Below the pieces are notes generated by a model that saw nothing but the letters and a program-made list of their open reading frames with translations, made no database searches and was not told where the DNA came from. Positions 1 through 6,570 of a DNA stretch of 11,844 nt are shown piece by piece; the first letter of the stretch is position 1, and every line of letters begins with the position of its first letter. The stretch is from BOG-908 sp964244695 (GTDB lineage Bacteria; Pseudomonadota; Alphaproteobacteria; Acetobacterales; Acetobacteraceae). Location of the stretch: contig CAXTJZ010000116.1 of NCBI GenBank assembly GCA_964244695.1, positions 1 through 11,844 of the forward strand, read 5' to 3'. Made by a program: the position numbers and the translations under genes.

Positions 1-1022
1 GCCTGGTTTGCGGCCAGGTAGCGCAGCACGCCGGCGGCGATCGCCGGGTCCATCCACAGCACGTTGAGCGCCGTCAGGATCGCGTCGCGGCCGAAGGCGG
101 TGCTGAACCAGGGAATGCCGGCGTAAGGATAAGGGCCGCTCGGCATGTCGGTCGTCAGCATCGTCAGGTCGCTGATCGCCCGGCGCATCGCCTCGTTGAA
201 CACCTCGTTGCTGCTCTCGATGCCGGTGGCGCCGGCGCTGCGCTGGCGGGTCCACCTGCGCTGCTCGATCATCCGGTTGACGAAGCTGTCGGCCGGCCGG
301 CGGACAGCTTCGTGCACCGCGGCCTGCGGCTTGTCGCAGGCGATCTCCACGAAGATCAGGCTGCGCCCATGCGGCGGCAGCACTACGCTGAACAGCGCGC
401 GGCCCTCGTCGATGCGCTCGGGCGGCGGCTCGAAACGCAGGTCGGTTGTCCGGCGCAGGTCATCCAGCCCTGTGTAGGCCAGCCGCACCGTCTGCAAGGT
501 GACGAAGGCAGGCTCGTGCCGCCCATGCCGCGTGCGAGTCATGCCGCGCACCTCGAACAGATCGACAAAATCCGCGCCATAACGGATCTCCACCGGAACG
601 GTGTGCGCGACAACATCGAAATTGCGTATGGAAACGCGCTCGTAGCAGACACCCTGCCACAGGAAGCGCGAGCGGCGTACGTGTATCAGGTTGCTGTCCA
701 GCCCTGCCGTGCCCTCGCCGTCGGTGGCCAGATGCGGCAGGTCCGGATTGCTCAGGTCGCAGGTGAGCGTCGCATTGTCGTCGCGCAGCGTCGAGCTGAG
801 CAGGACGAGCTGCCGCCCGGCCAACACCAACTCGAATTCGGACAGATAGCGCGTGTCGTTGAAATACAGGCCCTCCGTGCCGCCAGGGCCAGGGCGTATG
901 TCGCCGCGCTGGTCGAACACGCCGAACATGTCGTTGTGTTTCAGCGTGCGGAAGCGCTGCTCCACCAGGGAGATTTGCGCGGTGATGGCGAAGTCGCCGG
1001 GTTCCTGGGCGTTGTCGAGCAT
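1..1022 (-). CDS. Amylo-alpha-1,6-glucosidase / glycogen debranching enzyme, 5' part only
   Basis: The first 340 codons are visible; the 3' part lies beyond the left edge. The family hydrolyses alpha-1,6 branch points of glycogen-like glucans in the cytoplasm. The N-terminal half matches the bacterial debranching-enzyme N-terminal domain: a FGVFDQRGDIRPG segment, then GLYFNDTRYLSEFEL, then LLSSTLRDDNATLTCDL. From about residue 296 the catalytic domain begins with GPYPYAGIPWFSTAFGRD, a hallmark of amylo-alpha-1,6-glucosidases. The ATG at 1022 is preceded by GATAAGG, a plausible ribosome site; an in-frame ATG 14 codons upstream (1064) has no well-placed site and is less likely. The gene is transcribed away from ligD across a 105-base gap. 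The frame is intact throughout the visible part. Family assignment is firm; substrate (glycogen, trehalose-pathway glucan or other) cannot be told. Confidence 0.9.
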   Translation of the reverse strand, partial: MLDNAQEPGDFAITAQISLVEQRFRTLKHNDMFGVFDQRGDIRPGPGGTEGLYFNDTRYLSEFELVLAGRQLVLLSSTLRDDNATLTCDLSNPDLPHLATDGEGTAGLDSNLIHVRRSRFLWQGVCYERVSIRNFDVVAHTVPVEIRYGADFVDLFEVRGMTRTRHGRHEPAFVTLQTVRLAYTGLDDLRRTTDLRFEPPPERIDEGRALFSVVLPPHGRSLIFVEIACDKPQAAVHEAVRRPADSFVNRMIEQRRWTRQRSAGATGIESSNEVFNEAMRRAISDLTMLTTDMPSGPYPYAGIPWFSTAFGRDAILTALNVLWMDPAIAAGVLRYLAANQ

Positions 1023-1093
1023 GCTGGCCTTATCGCGCGGGGCTATGTGCCGAGCATACAGCATCTCCGCGCTCCGGTTCCCCCGGCGTGGGA

Positions 1094-1119
1094 GGAACCT
1101 GCCCTGCCGAAACAACGTT
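1094..1119 (+). promoter_or_regulatory. Candidate EcfG-type (general stress response) promoter of ligD-ku
   Basis: GGAAC at 1094-1098 and CGTT at 1116-1119 are separated by exactly 17 bases, matching the published alphaproteobacterial EcfG/RpoE2 consensus GGAAC-N16/17-CGTT. The -10 element ends 8 bases before the ligD ATG (1128), so transcription would be expected to begin within a few bases of the start codon. It is the only such full match I found in a gap between genes. Known context: in Sinorhizobium meliloti some ku/ligD genes belong to the RpoE2 regulon. Inference from pattern only. Confidence 0.65.
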
Positions 1120-1127
1120 GCTGGACT

Positions 1128-3719
1128 ATGGCCGTTCGCGACACATCCATCGCCACCTACCGCGGCAAGCGCGACTTCAAGCAGACTCCGGAACCCGCGC
1201 CGGGTGCTTCGGCCGCCGCCGAAGGCGCGCTGATCTTCGTCGTGCAGAAACACGCGGCCAGCCGGCTGCACTGGGATTTCCGGCTGGAGCATGGCGGCGT
1301 GCTGTGGAGCTGGGCAGTGCCGAAAGGCCCGAGCATGGACACCGCGCACAAGCGCCTGGCCATGCGCACCGAGGACCACCCGCTGGAATACGCCACATTC
1401 GAAGGCGTGATCCCGACCGGCAATTACGGCGCAGGTACGGTGGAGACCTGGGACCGCGGCACCTGGACCCCGGTGGGCGATGCGGGCCCGGACATCGCGC
1501 GCGGCGAGATGAAATTCACCCTCGACGGCGCCCGCCTGCACGGCCGATACGTGCTGATACGCCTCAAGCCCCGCCCGGGCGAGCGCGGCGAGAGCTGGCT
1601 GCTCATCAAGGAACACGATAAAGAGGAACGCGCCGGCCTGGACGCCGCGGAGATGGAAGCAGTTCCGTTGCCGAAGCCGAAGCCGGCAGGAAAACAGAAG
1701 GCAGTGGCCGAGTTCGGTTCGGAAAAGCCGTCCAAGCCTGTGGCTGCGAAGAAGGCGGCCGCAAAGCCGAAGACCGCAAAGCCGCCAGCGCAAGATGCGC
1801 TCGCCGCGCCGCTACCCGACGCCCAAGCGCCCATGCTGGCCAGCAACGCCGACGTGCCGCCGCAAGGCGCGGAATGGCTGAGCGAGATCAAGTTCGACGG
1901 CTACCGCGTGATCATACGCAAGGATGGCGACGGCGTGCGCGTGCTGACCCGCAACGGCCTGGACTGGACGCACCGCCTGTCCGCCGTGGCACGCGCCGCC
2001 GCCTCGCTGCCGGCCGACACGCTGCTGGCCGACGGCGAGCTCGTCTCCCTGCAGCCCGACGGGCTGTCCAGCTTCCCTGACCTGCAGGCCGCCCTGAAGG
2101 AAAGCCGCACGGACAGCCTGCACCTCTATCTGTTCGACCTGCTCTACCAGGACGGCCACGATTTGCGTGACCTGCCTCTGACCGAACGCAAGGCAGCGCT
2201 GGTGGCGCTGGTGCCCAAGCAGGATTTCATACGCGTCAGCGACCACCTGGAAGGCATCACCGACCAGGTGCGCAAGAACGCCTGCGCAATGGGCCTGGAA
2301 GGCATCATCTGCAAACGCGCCGACAGCGCCTACCACGCCGGCCGCAGCCGCGACTGGCTGAAGGTGAAATGCCAGGGACGCGACGAGTTCATCATCCTCG
2401 GCTGGACGCCCCCGCAGGGCAGCCGCACCGGCCTTGGCTCGCTGCAGCTCGGCTTCCACGACGAGACCGGCAAGCTGCACTACGTAGGCGGCTGCGGCAG
2501 CGGGTTCACCGATGCCACGCTGCAGGACCTCGCCACACAGCTAAAGGCCCTGGCCAGCGAGCCGCCGAAGCAGCTGCTGCTGACGGAGGAGAAGCCGCCC
2601 TCCGACATTGCCTGGGTGAAGCCGCATCTCGTGGCAGAAATCCAGTTCACCGGCTGGTCCGGCGCCGGCCGCCTGCGCCACGCCGTCTTCCTCGGCCTGC
2701 GCGAGGACAAGGCGGCAGCCGACGTGGTCCGCGACGTCCCCAACCCGGATGCCAAGCGCATCGAACTCGGCGCACGCTCGCATTCCGGCCGCATCGTCCG
2801 TGCGCAGAAACCCGCCGGCCGCAGCGCGGAGCTTGGCGGCGTGCGCCTGACCCATCCGGAGCGCGAACTCTGGCCCGCCGCCGACGGCCACCCTGCCGTG
2901 ACCAAGCAGGACCTGGCGAACTACTGGCAGAAAATGGGCGGCACGGCGCTCGGCGCCATCGCCCACCGGCCGCTCGCCTTCGTGCGATGTCCGGACGGAA
3001 TCGACGGCGAGCACTTCTTCCAGAAGCACGCCAATCGTGGCATGCCCGCCAGCCTGCAGGAAGGCGCCTGCGATGAGGCGCCCTATCTCTCGCTGGAAGG
3101 CACCGACGGCCTGATCGCCACCGCGCAGATCTCGGCAGTCGAACTGCATAGCTGGGGCAGCACGCTGGACGATGCCGGTCACCCTGACCGCTTGGTCTTC
3201 GACCTGGACCCCGGCGACGGCATCGCCTGGCCGCAGATCGTACGCGCCGCCCACGACATAAAGGCCAAGCTGGAAGACGAAGGCTACACCAGTTGGTGCC
3301 GCACCTCCGGCGGCAAGGGACTTCACCTGGTGGTCCCGCTCGTGCCGTCCTGCGACTGGGACTTCGCCCGCGCCTGGTGCCGCGGCTTCGCCGAGAAGCT
3401 GGAACGCCTGTCGCCCGAACTCTACGTGGCCTCCGTGCCCAAAGCACGCCGCCGCGGCCGCATCCTGATCGACTGGCTGCGCAACGGCCTCGGCTCCACC
3501 GCCATCGCCTCCTTCTCGCCGCGCGCACGGCCGCACGCCACAGTCGCCGTGCCAGTCACCTGGCGCGAGGTGACGGACAAGCTCGACCCGCAAGCCTTCA
3601 CCATCCACACCGTCCCCGCACGCATCGCCAAACTGAAAGCCGACCCTTGGGCCGGCTTCGCCGATACGCGGCAAACCCTCCTCGCAACTCCTGCCGAAAA
3701 GAAGCGCAAACATGGCTGA
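1128..3719 (+). CDS. ligD: Multifunctional NHEJ DNA ligase D (PE-LIG-POL)
   Basis: This 863-residue ATP-dependent ligase repairs double-strand breaks together with Ku. Domain order is 3'-phosphoesterase, ligase, polymerase/primase, as in Pseudomonas rather than Mycobacterium. The phosphoesterase (about 10-165) keeps H42, H48, D50, R52 and H84 of the family active site. A Lys/Ala/Pro-rich linker (about 178-230) follows. The ligase has the nucleotidyl lysine K255 in KFDG, DGE at 302-304, EGIICKR from 391 and motif V lysines 412 and 414, then an OB-fold to about 540. The polymerase (about 572-860) has the metal-binding pair D692 and D694 in DLDPGDG and a third aspartate D782 in DWLRNG. The ATG at 1128 was chosen because the conserved YRGKRDF segment starts only 10 residues later; the frame stays open another 272 codons upstream, but that part is antisense to the debranching gene. 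The start is nearly leaderless relative to the EcfG-like promoter. Confidence 0.96.
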   Translation: MAVRDTSIATYRGKRDFKQTPEPAPGASAAAEGALIFVVQKHAASRLHWDFRLEHGGVLWSWAVPKGPSMDTAHKRLAMRTEDHPLEYATFEGVIPTGNYGAGTVETWDRGTWTPVGDAGPDIARGEMKFTLDGARLHGRYVLIRLKPRPGERGESWLLIKEHDKEERAGLDAAEMEAVPLPKPKPAGKQKAVAEFGSEKPSKPVAAKKAAAKPKTAKPPAQDALAAPLPDAQAPMLASNADVPPQGAEWLSEIKFDGYRVIIRKDGDGVRVLTRNGLDWTHRLSAVARAAASLPADTLLADGELVSLQPDGLSSFPDLQAALKESRTDSLHLYLFDLLYQDGHDLRDLPLTERKAALVALVPKQDFIRVSDHLEGITDQVRKNACAMGLEGIICKRADSAYHAGRSRDWLKVKCQGRDEFIILGWTPPQGSRTGLGSLQLGFHDETGKLHYVGGCGSGFTDATLQDLATQLKALASEPPKQLLLTEEKPPSDIAWVKPHLVAEIQFTGWSGAGRLRHAVFLGLREDKAAADVVRDVPNPDAKRIELGARSHSGRIVRAQKPAGRSAELGGVRLTHPERELWPAADGHPAVTKQDLANYWQKMGGTALGAIAHRPLAFVRCPDGIDGEHFFQKHANRGMPASLQEGACDEAPYLSLEGTDGLIATAQISAVELHSWGSTLDDAGHPDRLVFDLDPGDGIAWPQIVRAAHDIKAKLEDEGYTSWCRTSGGKGLHLVVPLVPSCDWDFARAWCRGFAEKLERLSPELYVASVPKARRRGRILIDWLRNGLGSTAIASFSPRARPHATVAVPVTWREVTDKLDPQAFTIHTVPARIAKLKADPWAGFADTRQTLLATPAEKKRKHG

Positions 3720-4560
3720 ACGCCCGATCTGGCGCGGACATCTGCGCCTGGCCCTCGTCTCCTGTCCCGTGGCGCTGCACACCGCGCACCGCGAAACCGC
3801 CAACCTGCACTTCAACTTCATCAACCCGAAGACCGGCAACCGCGTCCGCATGGTCACGCTCGATGCACAGACCGACGAGGAACTCTCGCGGCGCAACCTG
3901 GCGCGCGGCTACGAATTCGAAAAAGACCAATACGTGCTGATGGACGACGAGGATTTCGAGAAGGCGCGCATAGAAAGCTCCAGCACGCTGACGGTCGACA
4001 AATTCGTCACCCTCGACAGCATCGATCCGGTGTATTTCGACACCAGCTACTACATGGCGCCTGATGGCGATTCCGCGCAGGACGTGTACGTCGTGTTGCG
4101 CGACGCGATACGCCAAGCCAAAACCGTGGCCCTGTCTCGTGTCGTCATCTCCCGCCGCGAGCGCGCCGTCGCCATCATGCCGATGCAGGACGGCCTCGTC
4201 GTGCACACGCTCTACGAGCACCGAGACATCGCCAACCCGGCAAGCCTGTTCGACCGCGTGCCCAAGGACAAGCCGGACGCCGACATGGTGAAACTGGCGA
4301 CCCAGCTCATCGAGCGCCAGCAGAAGCCGTTCGCGCCGTCCGACCTGGAAGACCGCTACGAAGCCAGGCTGCGCGAAGTGATCGACGCCAAGATAAAGGG
4401 CTCCGGCTTCAAGCCGGCGGCCGACGTGGCGCCGGAGCGCGGCAACGTCATCGATCTGATGGCCGCGTTGAAGAAGAGCCTGGGTCAGACGGAGAGCAAG
4501 CCCGCGGCTGAGAAGAAAGCGGCACCGCGCAAGGCTTCGCCTCGTAAGAAGGCTGGGTAG
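3712..4560 (+). CDS. ku: Bacterial Ku protein, NHEJ end-binding factor
   Basis: A 282-residue homodimeric Ku that rings broken DNA ends and recruits LigD. The N-terminus RPIWRGHLRLALVSCPVAL and the internal YYMAPDG, VVISRRERAVAIMPM and LATQLIERQQKPF segments are characteristic of the family. After the core and the conserved helical part (to about 255) comes a short Lys-rich tail with repeated KKA and RKA units, of the kind known in other Ku proteins to aid DNA binding and sliding. The ATG overlaps the end of ligD by 8 bases (ATGGCTGA), so the two are almost certainly co-transcribed and translationally coupled. No separate promoter was seen. The stop is followed within 2 bases by a hairpin repeat. 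Length is normal. Confidence 0.97.
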   Translation: MAERPIWRGHLRLALVSCPVALHTAHRETANLHFNFINPKTGNRVRMVTLDAQTDEELSRRNLARGYEFEKDQYVLMDDEDFEKARIESSSTLTVDKFVTLDSIDPVYFDTSYYMAPDGDSAQDVYVVLRDAIRQAKTVALSRVVISRRERAVAIMPMQDGLVVHTLYEHRDIANPASLFDRVPKDKPDADMVKLATQLIERQQKPFAPSDLEDRYEARLREVIDAKIKGSGFKPAADVAPERGNVIDLMAALKKSLGQTESKPAAEKKAAPRKASPRKKAG

Positions 4561-4562
4561 AA

Positions 4563-4611
4563 GAAGGCAAGCAGTTCTTTTTTGAAAAAAAGAACCAAAA
4601 AACTTTTACTA
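4563..4611 (+). repeat. Hairpin repeat arm A
   Basis: The arm begins GAAGGCAAGCAG, forms a stem GTTCTTTTTT / AAAAAAAGAAC (4574-4583 with 4585-4595) and ends CAAAAAACTTTTACTA. It starts 2 bases after the ku stop codon. The + orientation is defined as GCAAGCAG first. AT-rich hairpin in GC-rich surroundings, and the hairpin is not directly followed by a T tract, so it is not a standard intrinsic terminator. Confidence 0.85.
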
Positions 4612-4638
4612 CTCCGCCTGCATTGAGGTGCGTGCAGC

Positions 4639-4663
4639 TTCTGCCAGGACGCTGCCGGCAGAA
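4639..4663. repeat. Short inverted repeat inside the spacer of element 1
   Basis: TTCTGCC (4639-4645) and GGCAGAA (4657-4663) are perfect inverted copies 11 bases apart. They would form a small GC-containing hairpin at the tip of the long stem made by arms A and B. The other two composite spacers do not obviously contain it, so it may be incidental. Confidence 0.4.
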
Positions 4664-4692
4664 ATGACGTCTGCCCTCGTGCAAGCGGGGAA

Positions 4693-4738
4693 GCAAAAGT
4701 TTTTTGGTTCTTTTTTTCAAAAAAGAGCCGCTTCCTTC
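4693..4738 (-). repeat. Hairpin repeat arm B
   Basis: Reverse-oriented copy of arm A: read on the minus strand it runs GGAAGCGGCTC, T tract, A tract, GAACC, then AAAAAACTTTTGC. The stem has one C/A mismatch (GGCTC against GAACC). It ends about 20 bases before the SDR start codon. Confidence 0.85.
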
Positions 4739-4745
4739 CTTCCTT

Positions 4746-4750
4746 AGGAA
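4746..4750 (+). promoter_or_regulatory. Ribosome binding site deciding the SDR start
   Basis: AGGAA lies 7 bases before the ATG at 4758. The in-frame upstream ATG at 4704 lies inside repeat arm B and has no such site, so 4758 is the likely start. Confidence 0.6.
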
Positions 4751-4757
4751 CACACCC

Positions 4758-5609
4758 ATGCCCCTAGACAAGAACGCAGTCTGGTTCATCACAGGCTGCT
4801 CCACCGGCTTCGGCCGCGAAATCGCTCGCGTGATCCTTGAGCGCGGCGGCCGCGCTGTCGTCACCGCGCGCGATGCCGCGCGGGTCCAAGACATCGCAGG
4901 CGAGTTCCCGGAACACGCGCTCGCACTGGCGCTGGACGTGACACAGCCGGCGCAGGTTGCCGACACCGTGAAGCAGGCGGAAGCGAAGTTCGGCGCGGTA
5001 GACGTGCTCGTCAACAACGCAGGCTATGGCTACATGGCTGCGATCGAGGAGGGTGAGGACGACGAAATACGCGCGCAGTTCGAAGCCAACGTGTTCGGCC
5101 TGATCGCGATGACGAAGGCGGTGCTGCCAGGCATGCGCACACGTGGCCGAGGCCACATCGTCAACCTGTCCTCGCAAGGCGGACTCGTCGGTTTTCCGGG
5201 CGTGGGCTACTACAACGCGTCCAAATTCGCCGTCGAAGGCCTGTCCGAAGCGCTGGCCGGCGAGATACGGCCGCTCGGCCTGGGTGTCACGATCGTGGAG
5301 CCGGGGCCGTTCCGCACCGATTGGGCCGGCCGTTCGCTGCGCATGCCGAAGCACGACATCGAGGCCTACGCCGGGACCGCCGGCAAGCGCCGCCGCCAGA
5401 TCAACGGCTACTCCGGCAGCCAGCAGGGCGATCCGGTGCGCGCCGCCCACGCCATCGTGGCCGCGGTGGAGAGCCCCGAGCCGCCTTTGCACCTGTTGCT
5501 CGGCAAGGTGGCGCTGGATACGGTGCGCGGGCACATGGCGGCGATGAGCGAGGAGTTCGACAAGTGGGAAAGCACCAGTCTCGGGGCTGACTTCCCGGCC
5601 GGGAGCTAG
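4758..5609 (+). CDS. Classical short-chain dehydrogenase/reductase (SDR family)
   Basis: A 283-residue NAD(P)(H)-dependent oxidoreductase of the classical SDR type. The N-terminal Rossmann motif is TGCSTGFG (the family's TGxxxGxG), followed by the NNAG motif in LVNNAGYGY. The catalytic residues are S139 (in NLSSQGG), Y152 and K156 (YNASK), at the usual 13-residue Ser-Tyr spacing. After the active site comes the PGPFRTDW loop typical of the 17-beta-hydroxysteroid-dehydrogenase-like, retinol-dehydrogenase-like group. The substrate is unknown; neighbours give no pathway. The start at 4758 has an AGGAA site; the longer frame from 4704 would add 18 residues translated from the hairpin repeat and is probably not real. 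No promoter was recognised; its 5' region is the composite repeat. The stop overlaps the end of a 12-base GC palindrome (5593-5604). Confidence 0.93.
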   Translation: MPLDKNAVWFITGCSTGFGREIARVILERGGRAVVTARDAARVQDIAGEFPEHALALALDVTQPAQVADTVKQAEAKFGAVDVLVNNAGYGYMAAIEEGEDDEIRAQFEANVFGLIAMTKAVLPGMRTRGRGHIVNLSSQGGLVGFPGVGYYNASKFAVEGLSEALAGEIRPLGLGVTIVEPGPFRTDWAGRSLRMPKHDIEAYAGTAGKRRRQINGYSGSQQGDPVRAAHAIVAAVESPEPPLHLLLGKVALDTVRGHMAAMSEEFDKWESTSLGADFPAGS

Positions 5610-5643
5610 GGCGTTATACGGGCGGCATGGAGCGGGACAGTCA

Positions 5644-5690
5644 GAAGGCAAGCAGTCCTCTTTTGAAGAAAAGGACAAAAAAACTTTTGC
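5644..5690 (+). repeat. Hairpin repeat arm C (solitary)
   Basis: Begins AGAAGGCAAGCAG like arm A, but its stem is GTCC ... GGAC where A has GTTC ... GAAC, a compensatory T-to-C / A-to-G change that keeps pairing. One C/A mismatch lies in the T/A part. It ends AAAAAAACTTTTGC. It lies 34 bases after the SDR stop and has no partner arm nearby. Confidence 0.8.
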
Positions 5691-5722
5691 TTCCTGTCGC
5701 TGCGGAGGTTGCCGTCGGTTTC

Positions 5723-6403
5723 GTGCGGCGTCCGTTCGCTGTTCAGGTGGTCTTGTTAGCTGTGACATTCGCTACCTCTGCATCGGCCCAGGTCAGCACG
5801 GACGACAAGGCCCTCGACCAACTCACACCCGCCCCGGCGACACAGGCTGCCAAGCCGGCGACACCGGCGAAGCCGCCTGCTTCTTCCAACAGGAACCACC
5901 GGCGACCCACGCACAGCGCAACGCCCGCGGCTTCGCGCCTGATCGCACCCAAGATGCCAGCCGTGGCGCCGGCAAACCCTGTGATCCTGCCACCCACCTT
6001 CACAATGCCGGCGCACGCGCCAGCGCCGCCCCCGCTTGTCCCGGTGGTGGCTGATGCGGTTGGCGGTGCGTTGCCCATTGCAGGCGGCGGGCGCATCACC
6101 TTTGGTGCCGGCTCGTCCGATCTGAACCAAGCCACGTTCGCTGCCGTTCAGGCAGTGGCAAAGCAGGCCGTGGCCAACCCAACGCTCATCGTGGCCGTCA
6201 CCGCCTGGGCGCCAGGCACGGCTGACGACCCCTCGACAGCGCGCCGCCTGTCGCTGGACCGTGCACTCGCCGTGCGCGCCATCATGATACATGACGGCGT
6301 CCTCTCGGACCGCATAAGGGCTGTGGCGAAGGGATCGCTGGACGTAGGCGCCGGACCTGCCGACAGGGCGGATTTCACGGTGGAAGCGCCAGGCAAAAGA
6401 TAG
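5723..6403 (+). CDS. Exported protein with Pro/Ala-rich linker and OmpA-like C-terminal domain
   Basis: About 226 residues from the chosen GTG. A signal peptide is evident: RRPF, a hydrophobic stretch (VQVVLLAVTFA) and SASA before QVST, so export and cleavage near residue 22 are likely. A disordered Pro/Ala-rich region (about 35-110) follows. The C-terminal part (about 123-220) resembles an OmpA-like peptidoglycan-associated domain: RITFGAGSSDLN, then RRLSLDRALAVRAIMI, the usual helix of that fold. No beta-barrel domain is present, so it would be a periplasmic or cell-wall-linked protein rather than a porin. The start is uncertain: GTG 5723 gives a compact signal peptide, but its nearest GGAGG (5704-5708) is 14 bases away. 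The frame opens at ATG 5627, which would place repeat arm C inside the coding region. The stop is immediately followed by arm D. Confidence 0.7.
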   Translation: MRRPFAVQVVLLAVTFATSASAQVSTDDKALDQLTPAPATQAAKPATPAKPPASSNRNHRRPTHSATPAASRLIAPKMPAVAPANPVILPPTFTMPAHAPAPPPLVPVVADAVGGALPIAGGGRITFGAGSSDLNQATFAAVQAVAKQAVANPTLIVAVTAWAPGTADDPSTARRLSLDRALAVRAIMIHDGVLSDRIRAVAKGSLDVGAGPADRADFTVEAPGKR

Positions 6404-6453
6404 AAAGCAAGCAGTTCTTTTTTGGAAAAAAAGAACCAAAAAACTTTTACTAC
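6404..6453 (+). repeat. Hairpin repeat arm D
   Basis: AAAGCAAGCAG, stem GTTC + T tract / A tract + GAAC, then CAAAAAACTTTTACTAC. It begins at the first base after the TAG of the OmpA-like gene. Confidence 0.85.
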
Positions 6454-6510
6454 CTCGCACTTGCAGCAGTCGAACGATTCACGAGCAATCGAGACGGCTA
6501 AGCCTAAGCA

Positions 6511-6564
6511 AGTAGTAAAAGTTTTTTGCTTCTTTTTTTCAAAAAAGAAGGCCTTCCTTGCTTC
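6511..6564 (-). repeat. Hairpin repeat arm E
   Basis: Minus-strand reading: AAGCAAGGAAGGC, stem CTTC + T tract / A tract + GAAG, then CAAAAAACTTTTACTACT. Where most arms have GTTC/GAAC, both sides of the outermost pair have switched (G-C to C-G), keeping the stem. It starts 6 bases after the TPR gene's stop codon. Confidence 0.83.
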
Positions 6565-6570
6565 GTTACC

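Larger units (their letters stand above)
4563..4738. repeat. Composite inverted-pair hairpin element 1 (arms A and B)
   Basis: This element fills almost the whole 197-base gap between ku and the SDR gene. Two copies of the same roughly 47-base arm face each other across a spacer of about 80 bases, so the transcript could fold either as two short hairpins or as one long stem. Inner flanks also match when one arm is reversed (TTTTACTACTCCGC versus TTTTGCTTCCCCGC). The pattern resembles BIMEs or small MITEs; no transposase is present. Confidence 0.85.
6404..6564. repeat. Composite inverted-pair hairpin element 2 (arms D and E)
   Basis: It occupies nearly the whole 167-base gap between two convergent genes. 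Arms D and E face each other across about 57 bases. The inner ends CTTTTACTAC and GTAGTAAAAG are perfect inverted copies. One end touches the stop codon of the OmpA-like gene and the other lies 6 bases from the stop of the TPR gene, so it could end transcription from both sides, though it lacks a canonical terminator form. Confidence 0.85.

Noticed and set aside
1023..1085. A possible promoter for the debranching enzyme (GGAAC followed 17 bases later by GTAT, or TATGCT as a -10 element, on the - strand).
   Set aside because: The second half does not match CGTT and there is no good -35 for TATGCT, so support is too weak.
312..1127. A 272-codon upstream extension of the ligD frame.
   Set aside because: It is antisense to the clearly recognisable debranching enzyme and contains no LigD-family sequence; the family N-terminus (YRGKRDF) begins right after the ATG at 1128.
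2541..3896. A 451-codon open frame on the - strand.
   Set aside because: It lies opposite the LigD polymerase domain and the ku start, both firmly identified; its composition is that of an antisense frame.
4574..4611. Repeat arms as canonical intrinsic terminators.
   Set aside because: The stems are AT-rich and followed by CAAAAAACTTTT, not by an immediate T run, so the classic form is absent; a termination role is left open in the findings.
5593..5604. Perfect 12-base palindrome TCCCGGCCGGGA at the end of the SDR gene.
   Set aside because: It has no loop, codes for the conserved reading frame end, and short GC palindromes are expected often in such DNA.
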